This document shows, piece after piece, positions 1 to 6,026 of a stretch of 10,064 bases of DNA. The DNA is taken from positions 1 through 10,064 of the forward strand of contig JALAGK010000241.1 in NCBI GenBank assembly GCA_022712475.1, read 5' to 3'. The notes beneath the pieces are model-generated. The model saw only the letters and a program-made list of their open reading frames with translations. It made no database searches and had not been told where the DNA came from. Within the stretch, counting starts at the first letter, position 1, and each line of letters begins with the position of its first letter. The DNA comes from Enterobacteriaceae bacterium (lineage in GTDB: Bacteria > Pseudomonadota > Gammaproteobacteria > Enterobacterales > Enterobacteriaceae). The position numbers and the translations under genes were made by a program.

Positions 1-108
1 AATTGATTTTCCTTATTTTTTATTGGGTGTTATCCATCCTGTCTACGCCAGAATAAGATAAGGCATCAGTCTCAGCCGACGCAAAGCGTCGGCGCATTCA
101 CGGTGTTA
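1..108. other. 3' flank of aaeB, no gene seen
   Basis: This stretch lies beyond the aaeB stop codon and contains no credible coding region. It holds a GC-rich hairpin at 75-93. Near the edge, read on the minus strand, there is an AAGGA sequence at 10-14 with nine bases left before the window ends. That spacing would suit a ribosome binding site for a minus-strand gene whose start codon is just outside the window. In E. coli the next gene after aaeB is yhcO, a barstar-like protein, so that is the expected neighbour, but nothing of it is visible here. Confidence 0.5.
75..93 (-). terminator. Hairpin after aaeB, possible terminator without a U-tract
   Basis: Arms GCCGACGC (75-82) and GCGTCGGC (86-93) are perfectly complementary around a three-base loop. 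The hairpin begins about 15 bases past the aaeB stop codon, the right place for an operon-end structure. The base of the stem is not followed by a run of U on either strand, so it is not a canonical intrinsic terminator. It may instead protect the 3' end of the aaeXAB message. Confidence 0.45.
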
Positions 109-2076
109 TCAGCTTTCGGTGAGAGCGTGTTTGTATTTATTGAGGATACTGGTCAGGCGTTCAACTGGTTCAGTGACCTGCAGTGGTGCATCCCAGTAGT
201 GCAGCTTTTGCTGGTAAATAACCAGCTCATCCAGCAGCTTTTGAAAGCGCAAGGCACGCTTCTCATCACTACTCGCACTGATTACCCGGTCAGCGGTATG
301 GCGTAACTTACGGTGGAAGGCGGACAGATCATCGTTGACCGGGATGGGCGCATCACGCAGACGCTGGTGCGCAATAATCAGCGTCAGCGCCAGTCGAAAC
401 TTGGCAATATCGCCGGGGAATTTATTCAGCAGCAAAAATAGCTGATGATACAACGCCGGGAGATGGTTCTCTTTACGCCGCGCTTTGTTAGTGGTCATGG
501 CCGATACCGCTGCCGACACAAACTGATTGAGTAGTGTGCGGCCGGTGCGCTCACGCGAGTTATCACGAATCAGCAGGATAACCATCATCGCCAGCACCAC
601 CCCCACCAACTGCCCCAGGGCGCTGTCGAGGAATGTGCTGAACTTAAAGGTCATTGGGTTATCCAGCACCAGAATGTTGATGGTGCCCGCCAGCGCGCCA
701 AGGGAGCCGAGACGCCGCTTTTGTACCTCAATACCAATAAAGAATGCCAGTAGCGCCAGGCTGATGCACAACAGCAGCATACTTTGCTGTGTGTTAGGCA
801 TGACCACCAGAAAATAGAATGTGCCAATCGGTAGGGCGGCTAGCATACCGTAAACAAAATCCAGCGCCACCATTTTGGGGTTAGGTAGACGCATCGCAAG
901 CGAGGTTACGACCGCAATCATCACCATCGCCGCGCTACCAGAGGTCCAGCCGGTCCATAGCCAGAACAACGTGCCGAGAATGCACGAGACGGTGGTGCGC
1001 CAGAAGTTAATCATGGCGTGGTGGCGTTCGGCAGATTCCGGCTTAACCACGGCTTCGCCATTTAGCACTTCTTCTTCTACCGCACTGATACGCGTGTTAC
1101 TGATCACGCCGCGTTTAATCAGCAGATAACGGGTGGCCGCCCCAACCCAGCTGTAGAGCGTTATCGGCGTACCGTGCTCCCCGGTCCAGGAAAAGATACG
1201 GCGGATACGTTTAAGATGCTTGTGGACATCTGCTGCCGTTTCGACAGGCTCGGCAAACAGTTCGCGAAACTCGTCGGCAATCGCCTCCGGACGCGTGTTC
1301 TGAATTAGGAAGGTTTCACAGGCCTGGGTGATCATTGTCAGTGACAATGTGTTAATGACGGACAAACGACGATTAGCACGTCCCCAACGTGAGGACTCCA
1401 TATTCAGGTTACTTTGCATGCCCTCCAGTGCGGCCGTGCGGCGCACCAGGCCACTCCAGGCTTTGTCCACTTCTTCGCGGTCTTCATGGGCAATGCATAA
1501 CTGCATTAGCCGGTATTGATCCACCAGCAACGCATCCAGCTCTTTGTCGATCTCCTGCTTAATCGATCGCGGAGAGAACAGCAGATCGGCCACAATCGCG
1601 CACACGATCCCGATAACGATTTCGCTACAGCGTTCAATGGCAAACTGCGGCGTGGTGAGCGGCGCATGCTCAATACTGATGGTGATAATGAGCACGGTAT
1701 AACCGGAAAGTCCCCACGCATAAGAGTTCTCAACGCGCACCAGAGAGGAAATCCAGGTACAAAACCCTGCCCAGATACAGGCCACCAGCAGCATGACCAC
1801 CGGCGCACGAATGAGCGAGGTGATAATGATAAGCGCAGCAGCACAGCCAATAAATGTGCCAATGATGCGCAACATCCCACGGTAACGAATAGCCCCGGAG
1901 TAAGGTTCACCACCTGCGGCAAACGCCGGACCTGCGGCAACCAGCGCGGCGGTCATGACCGCCCAGCGCGGCGTTTCCAGCTGGAAGTGGAAGCCGACAA
2001 ACAGTGCCAGCACCACATCGCAGGCAAGCTTAGTCGCAAAGCGCAGATGCAGATGGGAGATGGCGAAAGAACCCAT
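109..2076 (-). CDS. aaeB: AaeB, p-hydroxybenzoic acid efflux pump inner-membrane subunit
   Basis: 655 residues, the same length as E. coli AaeB and collinear with it from end to end. AaeB belongs to the FUSC/aromatic acid exporter family and works with the adaptor AaeA to export hydroxylated aromatic carboxylic acids such as p-hydroxybenzoate. The layout is a duplicated membrane module. Hydrophobic segments at about 12-165 include the conserved stretch around [10 protein letters not shown] and [17 protein letters not shown] (31-67). A mostly cytoplasmic region follows (about 170-355), then a second membrane cluster (about 360-503, with [20 protein letters not shown]) and a soluble tail. The ATG start matches the family N-terminus and is preceded by GGTGGA (2082-2087) five bases upstream. 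It ends with tandem TGA TAA stops. It is the last gene of aaeXAB. Its first 124 bases are overlapped by the extended aaeA frame, which is unusual. Confidence 0.96.
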   Translation of the reverse strand: MGSFAISHLHLRFATKLACDVVLALFVGFHFQLETPRWAVMTAALVAAGPAFAAGGEPYSGAIRYRGMLRIIGTFIGCAAALIIITSLIRAPVVMLLVACIWAGFCTWISSLVRVENSYAWGLSGYTVLIITISIEHAPLTTPQFAIERCSEIVIGIVCAIVADLLFSPRSIKQEIDKELDALLVDQYRLMQLCIAHEDREEVDKAWSGLVRRTAALEGMQSNLNMESSRWGRANRRLSVINTLSLTMITQACETFLIQNTRPEAIADEFRELFAEPVETAADVHKHLKRIRRIFSWTGEHGTPITLYSWVGAATRYLLIKRGVISNTRISAVEEEVLNGEAVVKPESAERHHAMINFWRTTVSCILGTLFWLWTGWTSGSAAMVMIAVVTSLAMRLPNPKMVALDFVYGMLAALPIGTFYFLVVMPNTQQSMLLLCISLALLAFFIGIEVQKRRLGSLGALAGTINILVLDNPMTFKFSTFLDSALGQLVGVVLAMMVILLIRDNSRERTGRTLLNQFVSAAVSAMTTNKARRKENHLPALYHQLFLLLNKFPGDIAKFRLALTLIIAHQRLRDAPIPVNDDLSAFHRKLRHTADRVISASSDEKRALRFQKLLDELVIYQQKLHYWDAPLQVTEPVERLTSILNKYKHALTES

Positions 2077-3011
2077 ATTAATCCACCAAATTCACGCAGG
2101 CGGTGCATGAGTTTCATAAACGGTGACATATCCTCACGGGCGCGATCTTTACCGGTGACCACCACTGTCGCCGTGGTACCCGACGGATAGAGATTGCCCG
2201 TTTGCTTATCCAGTCGGATACGAACCGGCACGCGCTGTGCCAGACGCACCCATTCAAGGTTGGAATCCACCGTTGCCATGCCTTTGCTGTCGCGCGTGCT
2301 GCTGGCGTTCGTTACGCCCGCAGATACGCTCTCAACCGTACCGGTCAGCACATCATTGCCGCCGAGCGGTGTAATTTCCACTCGGTGGCCGGGGCGTACG
2401 CCGTCAAGTTTGGTTTCTTCCATGTAGGCCAGCACATAAAAGGTGTCTTTTTTCACCAGCGCCACCGCAGTCGCACCGCGGGTGATGAACTCACCGGCAT
2501 AAACATTGAGGTTGGTTATCCAGCCGTCTGCCGGCGCACGAATCACGGTACGCTCAAGATCCAGTTTGGCCAATGAGCGAGTGGCCTCAGCTTTGGCCAA
2601 CTGATGTTGCGTGGTTTGCAAATCGTTGTTGGACTGATCGATTTCTTCACGCGACATCGCCTGTATGCCTAAGCGATTACGACGCCCGGCTTCGCGACGT
2701 TTTTCACTGACCAGCGACTGGTAATAGCTCACATCGGCATCGGCCTGCGCCAGTGCCTGCTCGTAGCGCGGCTGATCAATGGTGAACAGCACGTCGCCTT
2801 TTTTAACCAGTTCGTTATCGTGTACGTTTACGCTGGTAATAAGCCCCGCCACATCCGGCGCAATAGCCACGACATCCGCGGTAAAACGCGCGTCGCGCGT
2901 CCAGGGCGATTCGGTATAAAAGCTCCATATACGAAAAATTGCGATGAAGGCAATCAGTACCAGCACCAGGGTTATCGCGGTGCGGGAGATTTTTCTTGTT
3001 AGTGTTTTCAC
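1953..3011 (-). CDS. aaeA: AaeA, efflux pump periplasmic adaptor, with 43-residue C-terminal read-through
   Basis: This is an HlyD/EmrA-type membrane fusion protein that links AaeB to export of aromatic acids across the periplasm. A GTG start at 3011 gives the family N-terminus ([10 protein letters not shown]); an upstream ATG in the same frame only adds 61 residues antisense-like to nothing and overlapping aaeX, so I reject it. The gene starts seven bases after the aaeX stop, with GAGG overlapping that stop codon. One N-terminal membrane anchor lies at about 12-30. The first biotinyl-lipoyl-like half is at about 45-80 ([12 protein letters not shown]), an alpha-helical hairpin at about 83-155, the second lipoyl half at about 156-186 ([15 protein letters not shown]), then the beta-barrel to about 287. 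The family end, HRLREFG, is residue 309. E. coli AaeA is 310 residues. Here the frame stays open for 43 more codons to a TGA at 1953, giving 352 residues. The tail is a shifted reading of the aaeB start region and has no resemblance to adaptor sequence. Confidence 0.93.
   Translation of the reverse strand: MKTLTRKISRTAITLVLVLIAFIAIFRIWSFYTESPWTRDARFTADVVAIAPDVAGLITSVNVHDNELVKKGDVLFTIDQPRYEQALAQADADVSYYQSLVSEKRREAGRRNRLGIQAMSREEIDQSNNDLQTTQHQLAKAEATRSLAKLDLERTVIRAPADGWITNLNVYAGEFITRGATAVALVKKDTFYVLAYMEETKLDGVRPGHRVEITPLGGNDVLTGTVESVSAGVTNASSTRDSKGMATVDSNLEWVRLAQRVPVRIRLDKQTGNLYPSGTTATVVVTGKDRAREDMSPFMKLMHRLREFGGLIWVLSPSPICICALRLSLPAMWCWHCLSASTSSWKRRAGRS
2082..2087 (-). promoter_or_regulatory. 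Ribosome binding site of aaeB at the aaeA/aaeB junction
   Basis: GGTGGA reads five bases upstream of the aaeB ATG on the minus strand. The same bases code for Gly-Gly in the aaeA frame, at the exact point where AaeA homologues stop. If the junction changed recently by a base insertion, the change would both remove the aaeA stop and create a better Shine-Dalgarno sequence. That last point is inference. Confidence 0.5.
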
Positions 3012-3018
3012 ATCAACC

Positions 3019-3222
3019 TCAGACAAACAGGCGCGAAACAAGCCAGAAAAGACAGCAGTAAAGCGCCGTATTGAACAACGCCGGATGCCAGACGAAGTCG
3101 TAGATCCCTGTTGGGGTAAGCAAGCTCCTGACCAGCCAGAACAGCGCCAGCGACAGCAGCAGCTCAACGAATATCGGTGGGAAGGACAGGCCAAACACCA
3201 CGATAACCGGAAATAAGCTCAT
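3019..3222 (-). CDS. aaeX: AaeX, small inner-membrane protein of the aae operon
   Basis: 67 residues, the same length as E. coli AaeX (DUF1656 family) and nearly identical ([18 protein letters not shown] at the start, [20 protein letters not shown] near the end). Two hydrophobic segments, about 5-32 and 46-66, predict an inner-membrane protein. Its function is not established; it is always the first gene of the operon with the adaptor and pump, but reports on E. coli attribute efflux to AaeA and AaeB. The ATG is preceded by AGGA about six bases upstream. It sits first behind the regulated aaeR/aaeX intergenic region, and aaeA begins seven bases after its TGA stop, so translation of the two is probably coupled. 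Confidence 0.95.
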   Translation of the reverse strand: MSLFPVIVVFGLSFPPIFVELLLSLALFWLVRSLLTPTGIYDFVWHPALFNTALYCCLFWLVSRLFV

Positions 3223-3267
3223 GTTAATCCTGGAAGAGAAGCAGGTGACAGATTCTTGTTAACCACT

Positions 3268-3314
3268 CACCACAGCTTAATAATGGCCAGGGTTGGCCGG
3301 GCGAGAGTGTGGTG
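3268..3314 (-). promoter_or_regulatory. Nested inverted repeats in the probable aaeX leader
   Basis: An outer pair, CACCACA (3268-3274) with TGTGGTG (3308-3314), encloses an inner pair, GGCCA (3285-3289) with TGGCC (3294-3298), around a four-base loop. If aaeX transcription starts around 3315-3325, as its AT-rich upstream region suggests, the message would carry a leader of about 95-100 bases able to fold this way, upstream of the ribosome binding site. No U-tract follows, so it does not look like an attenuator. Folding and conservation were not computed. Confidence 0.35.
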
Positions 3315-3322
3315 TTGGTTTT

Positions 3323-3360
3323 GTTAATAATAATATATTACCGTAACTGTGAGCCTGTTA
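3323..3360. promoter_or_regulatory. AT-rich candidate aaeX promoter and AaeR operator region
   Basis: This AT-rich stretch contains several overlapping TATTAT or TATATT-like hexamers on the minus strand (about 3324-3337) that could be the aaeX -10 element. I find no good -35 hexamer at the right distance, which fits an activator-dependent promoter. A dyad TAAC-N9-GTTA lies at 3344-3360, and a GTTA at 3323-3326 pairs with the same TAAC. Dyads of this kind are typical of LysR-type binding sites. In E. coli AaeR activates aaeXAB, so an operator is expected in this gap, but I cannot assign the exact site. Confidence 0.4.
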
Positions 3361-3362
3361 TC

Positions 3363-3368
3363 TATAAT
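3363..3368 (+). promoter_or_regulatory. Candidate -10 box of the aaeR promoter
   Basis: A perfect TATAAT lies 35 bases upstream of the aaeR ATG. The best -35 candidate is TTACCG at 3338-3343, with a spacing of 19 bases, which is long. Transcription would start near 3375, inside the CRP-like palindrome at 3370-3385, so CRP bound there would be expected to block this promoter. The assignment rests on the hexamer and its position alone. Confidence 0.5.
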
Positions 3369-3369
3369 G

Positions 3370-3385
3370 TGTGATCTAAATCACT
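3370..3385. promoter_or_regulatory. CRP-like binding site between aaeR and aaeX
   Basis: TGTGA-N6-TCACT (TGTGATCTAAATCACT) matches nine of the ten conserved half-site bases of the CRP consensus TGTGA-N6-TCACA. Its centre is at 3377.5. It overlaps the probable start of aaeR transcription, a repressing position. For aaeX on the other strand, a start near 3316-3317 would put it at about -61, a classical class I activating position. FNR is less likely because the half-sites carry TGTGA rather than TTGAT. Function is inferred from sequence and position only. Confidence 0.6.
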
Positions 3386-3403
3386 TTTAAGCCAGAGTGA
3401 ATA

Positions 3404-4342
3404 ATGGAACGATTAAAACGTATGTCGGTGTTCGCAAAAGTGGTCGAACACGGCTCCTTTACAGCGGCGGCAAGACAACTACAAATGAGTGTCTCTTCCA
3501 TCAGCCAGACTGTGTCGCGCCTGGAAGATGAATTACAGGTCAAGCTGCTTAACCGCAGCACGCGCAGCATTGGCCTGACCGAAGCCGGAAAGATTTACTA
3601 CCAGGGCTGCCGTAAAATGCTGCACGAAGTACAGGATGTCCACGAGCAGCTTTACGCCTTTAACAATACTCCCACCGGTACGCTACGCATCGGCAGTTCT
3701 TCAACCATGGCACAAAATGTGCTGGCAGGCATGACCGCAGACATGCTCAAAGAATACCCGGGGCTTACCGTGAACCTGGTGACAGGTATCCCGGCACCGG
3801 ATTTAATTGCCGACGGGCTGGATCTGGTGATTCGCGTTGGAACACTTCAGGATTCGAGCCTGTTTTCGCGCAAGCTCGGTGCAATGCCGATGGTAGTGTG
3901 CGCGGCAAAAAGCTATCTGGTGCAGTACGACGCGCCTGAAAAACCCGCCGACCTGGCTAACCATACCTGGCTTACCTACAGCGTGCGCCCCGACAACGAG
4001 TTTGAACTTATCGCCCCGGAAGGGATCTCCACCCGCCTGACGCCGGAAGGCCGGTTTATCACTAACGATCCGATGACGCTGACGCGCTGGATTTCTGCTG
4101 GTGCCGGGATTGCCTACGTGCCGCTGATGTGGGTTATCGATCAGGTTAATCGCGGTGAGCTGGAGATCCTGCTACCGCGCTATCAGTCCGATCCGCGCCC
4201 GGTGTATGCGCTGTATACGGAAAAAGACAAACTGCCGTTGAAGGTACAGGTATGCATCAACTATCTGACGGAATATTTTGTGAAAGTGGCAAAGCTGTAC
4301 CAGGACATGCGCGGGCACAGTGGCAGCCTGGTAGAAGGGTAA
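3404..4342 (+). CDS. aaeR: AaeR, LysR-type regulator of the aae efflux operon
   Basis: 312 residues, collinear with E. coli AaeR (about 309). The N-terminal winged helix-turn-helix spans about residues 1-60, with the recognition region in GSFTAAARQLQMSVSSISQT, followed by the linker helix (about 60-88) and the periplasmic-binding-like effector domain (about 91-300, beginning GTLRIGSSSTMAQ). In E. coli AaeR activates aaeXAB in response to aromatic carboxylic acids, and the divergent layout here agrees. Start: the ATG gives the exact family N-terminus (MERLKRMSVFAKVVE); the Shine-Dalgarno is weak (AGAG about six bases upstream). The last few residues (GHSGSLVEG) differ from E. coli, common at the tail of these regulators. 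It is convergent with tldD, with 30 bases between stops. Confidence 0.95.
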   Translation: MERLKRMSVFAKVVEHGSFTAAARQLQMSVSSISQTVSRLEDELQVKLLNRSTRSIGLTEAGKIYYQGCRKMLHEVQDVHEQLYAFNNTPTGTLRIGSSSTMAQNVLAGMTADMLKEYPGLTVNLVTGIPAPDLIADGLDLVIRVGTLQDSSLFSRKLGAMPMVVCAAKSYLVQYDAPEKPADLANHTWLTYSVRPDNEFELIAPEGISTRLTPEGRFITNDPMTLTRWISAGAGIAYVPLMWVIDQVNRGELEILLPRYQSDPRPVYALYTEKDKLPLKVQVCINYLTEYFVKVAKLYQDMRGHSGSLVEG

Positions 4343-4343
4343 T

Positions 4344-4363
4344 CCCCTCGCGAGCGCGAGGGG
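4344..4363. terminator. Perfect hairpin between convergent aaeR and tldD
   Basis: Arms CCCCTCGCG (4344-4352) and CGCGAGGGG (4355-4363) are perfectly complementary, with two bases between them, so a few inner pairs must open to make a loop. It lies one base after the aaeR stop and nine bases past the tldD stop, and fills most of the gap. Being symmetrical, it could act for both converging genes. Neither side has a clear run of T, so it departs from the canonical intrinsic terminator. It may work with Rho, or mainly as a 3'-end stabiliser. Confidence 0.6.
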
Positions 4364-4372
4364 ACAGACGCA

Positions 4373-5821
4373 TCAGGCTGTGCCGCCAACAGTAAGGTTG
4401 TCGACCTTCAACGTCGGCTGACCAACGCCAACTGGCAGGCTTTGTCCTTCTTTGCCGCATACGCCAACGCCATTATCCAGGCGCAGGTCGTTGCCCACCA
4501 TCGAGATTTGCTGCATGGCTTCAATACCCGAGCCAATCAGCGTTGCACCCTTCACTGGCGTTGTGACTTTCCCTTTCTCAATCAGGTAAGCCTCTGAGGT
4601 GGAGAACACGAACTTACCGGAGGTGATATCCACCTGGCCACCGCCAAAGTTCGGTGCAAAAATCCCGTAGTCAACCGATTCGATGATTTCCTGCGGTGTG
4701 GATTTCCCGGCCAGCATATAGGTGTTGGTCATGCGCGGCATCGGCAGATGCGCATAGGACTCACGGCGGCCATTGCCGGTTGGCGCAACACCCATCAGGC
4801 GGGCGTTGAGTTTGTCCTGCATGTAGCCTTTGAGCACACCGTTTTCAATTAGTACGTTGTACTGGCCTGGCACACCTTCATCATCAATTGAAACAGAACC
4901 GCGACGGTTTTGCAGGGTGCCATCGTCCACGACCGTGCATAGCGAAGATGCTACCAATTCGCCCACTTGCCCGCTGAATACCGAGGTGCCACGGCGGTTG
5001 AAGTCGCCTTCCAGTCCGTGGCCAACTGCTTCGTGCAGCAGCACGCCTGGCCAGCCTGCGCCCAATACCACCGGCAACGTGCCGGCTGGCGCCGCGATGG
5101 CTGAGAGGTTTACCAGCGCCATGCGCACGGCTTCTTTTGCCCAGGCATCGGCACGCACGTCGCCGTCTTCTACGGTCTCCAGAAACCATTCGTAGCCAAA
5201 ACGGCCGCCACCGCCGCTGGAGCCGCGCTCGCGTTTCCCGTCCTGCTCAACCTGCACGCTCACAGACAGGCGCACCAGTGGGCGCACATCTGCCGCCAGC
5301 GTGCCGTCGGTGGCAGCCACCAGAATGAGTTCGTAGACACCCGTCAGACTGGCATTAACTTCCTGCACGCGGCTGTCGGCGGCGCGTGCCACGGCGTCAA
5401 CGCGTTTGAGGATATCCAGTTTCTCTTCACGCGTCAGGCTGGTGAGCGGGTCAACGGAGGTGTACAGGGATTTATGGGCCACTTCGCCAAGCGCACGGGC
5501 GCGACCTTCGCCCTGCTCCATCACAATACTACGCGCTGCCTGCGCGCTTTGTTCCAGCGCCTGCAGGTTAATCTGGTCAGCATAAGCGAACCCGGTTTTC
5601 TCACCGCTGATGGCTCGCACACCCACACCCTGGTCGATGTTGTAAGAACCGTCCTTGATGATGCGGTCTTCTAATACCCAGGACTCATGGTAGCTGGACT
5701 GAAAATAGAGGTCGCCGTAGTCAAGACGGCGCTCGGAAAGTTGCCCAAGAATGGAAAACAGATCCTGATGGCTCAGGCCGTGCGCCCCGAGCAGTTGTTC
5801 ACTAACCAGCGTCAGACTCAT
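4373..5821 (-). CDS. tldD: TldD, metalloprotease subunit of the TldD/TldE complex
   Basis: 482 residues against 481 in E. coli, and collinear throughout. TldD pairs with TldE (PmbA), encoded elsewhere, to form a cytosolic zinc peptidase that trims unfolded peptides; in E. coli it is needed for microcin B17 maturation and for degrading the CcdA antitoxin. The HExxxH metal site is intact: His263, Glu264 and His267 in [14 protein letters not shown]. The third ligand, Cys455 in [12 protein letters not shown] near the C-terminus, is also present. The N-terminal domain shows the conserved [19 protein letters not shown] (34-52) and the glycine-rich [10 protein letters not shown] (202-211). The ATG gives the family N-terminus ([11 protein letters not shown]); only a weak Shine-Dalgarno, GAATGAG, precedes it. 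It follows yhdP by 205 bases in the same direction, so it may have its own promoter or be read through from rng-yhdP. Confidence 0.97.
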   Translation of the reverse strand: MSLTLVSEQLLGAHGLSHQDLFSILGQLSERRLDYGDLYFQSSYHESWVLEDRIIKDGSYNIDQGVGVRAISGEKTGFAYADQINLQALEQSAQAARSIVMEQGEGRARALGEVAHKSLYTSVDPLTSLTREEKLDILKRVDAVARAADSRVQEVNASLTGVYELILVAATDGTLAADVRPLVRLSVSVQVEQDGKRERGSSGGGGRFGYEWFLETVEDGDVRADAWAKEAVRMALVNLSAIAAPAGTLPVVLGAGWPGVLLHEAVGHGLEGDFNRRGTSVFSGQVGELVASSLCTVVDDGTLQNRRGSVSIDDEGVPGQYNVLIENGVLKGYMQDKLNARLMGVAPTGNGRRESYAHLPMPRMTNTYMLAGKSTPQEIIESVDYGIFAPNFGGGQVDITSGKFVFSTSEAYLIEKGKVTTPVKGATLIGSGIEAMQQISMVGNDLRLDNGVGVCGKEGQSLPVGVGQPTLKVDNLTVGGTA

Positions 5822-5842
5822 TATTCATTACTCATTCGTTTT

Positions 5843-5882
5843 ATTATCCCAGCGATGGGGTATCTGGTGAGCCTGGGATAAT
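5843..5882. repeat. 10-bp perfect inverted repeat in the tldD leader
   Basis: ATTATCCCAG (5843-5852) and CTGGGATAAT (5873-5882) are exact reverse complements separated by 20 bases. It begins 22 bases upstream of the tldD ATG. As RNA on the tldD strand it would be a stem-loop just before the weak ribosome binding site. No U-tract follows, so it is not an obvious terminator. As DNA it could be an operator. I do not recognise the sequence as a known binding motif. Confidence 0.5.
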
Positions 5883-5960
5883 CCGCGGCTCGCGTCAACT
5901 TAAAGCACGCGCACCCAGGCATTTTGCCACGTTTTTACGTACTATACGCGGCACAAGGTA

Positions 5961-5996
5961 CAGGGGCGACAGAGCGTAAACCGCCTGCCGCCCCTG
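5961..5996. repeat. 8-bp perfect inverted repeat downstream of yhdP
   Basis: CAGGGGCG (5961-5968) and CGCCCCTG (5989-5996) are exact reverse complements with a 20-base loop, starting 30 bases past the yhdP stop. It could be a 3'-end structure of the rng-yhdP message, though no U-tract follows on the minus strand. A TATAGT at 5942-5947 region (minus strand) lies just beyond it and could be a weak -10 for tldD, but no matching -35 is seen. The rest of the 5822-6026 gap holds no gene I can support. Confidence 0.4.
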
Positions 5997-6026
5997 AAAA
6001 GCGTGGGTCAGGTAGCCACATCGGCA

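Noticed and set aside
1506..1940. 144-residue minus-strand frame inside aaeB, in the same frame as aaeA
   Set aside because: It is the off-frame reading of conserved aaeB; it is separated from the aaeA tail by the TGA at 1953 and carries no adaptor or transporter features.
1516..2190. 224-residue open frame on the plus strand, antisense to aaeB and the end of aaeA
   Set aside because: The composition (rich in Arg, Asn, Gln, His) is that of a complement of a membrane protein gene; there is no supporting start signal or recognisable domain.
3012..3194. Upstream ATG extension of aaeA by 61 residues
   Set aside because: The extension lies almost wholly within aaeX in another frame, has no family resemblance, and the GTG at 3011 has a Shine-Dalgarno and gives the known AaeA N-terminus.
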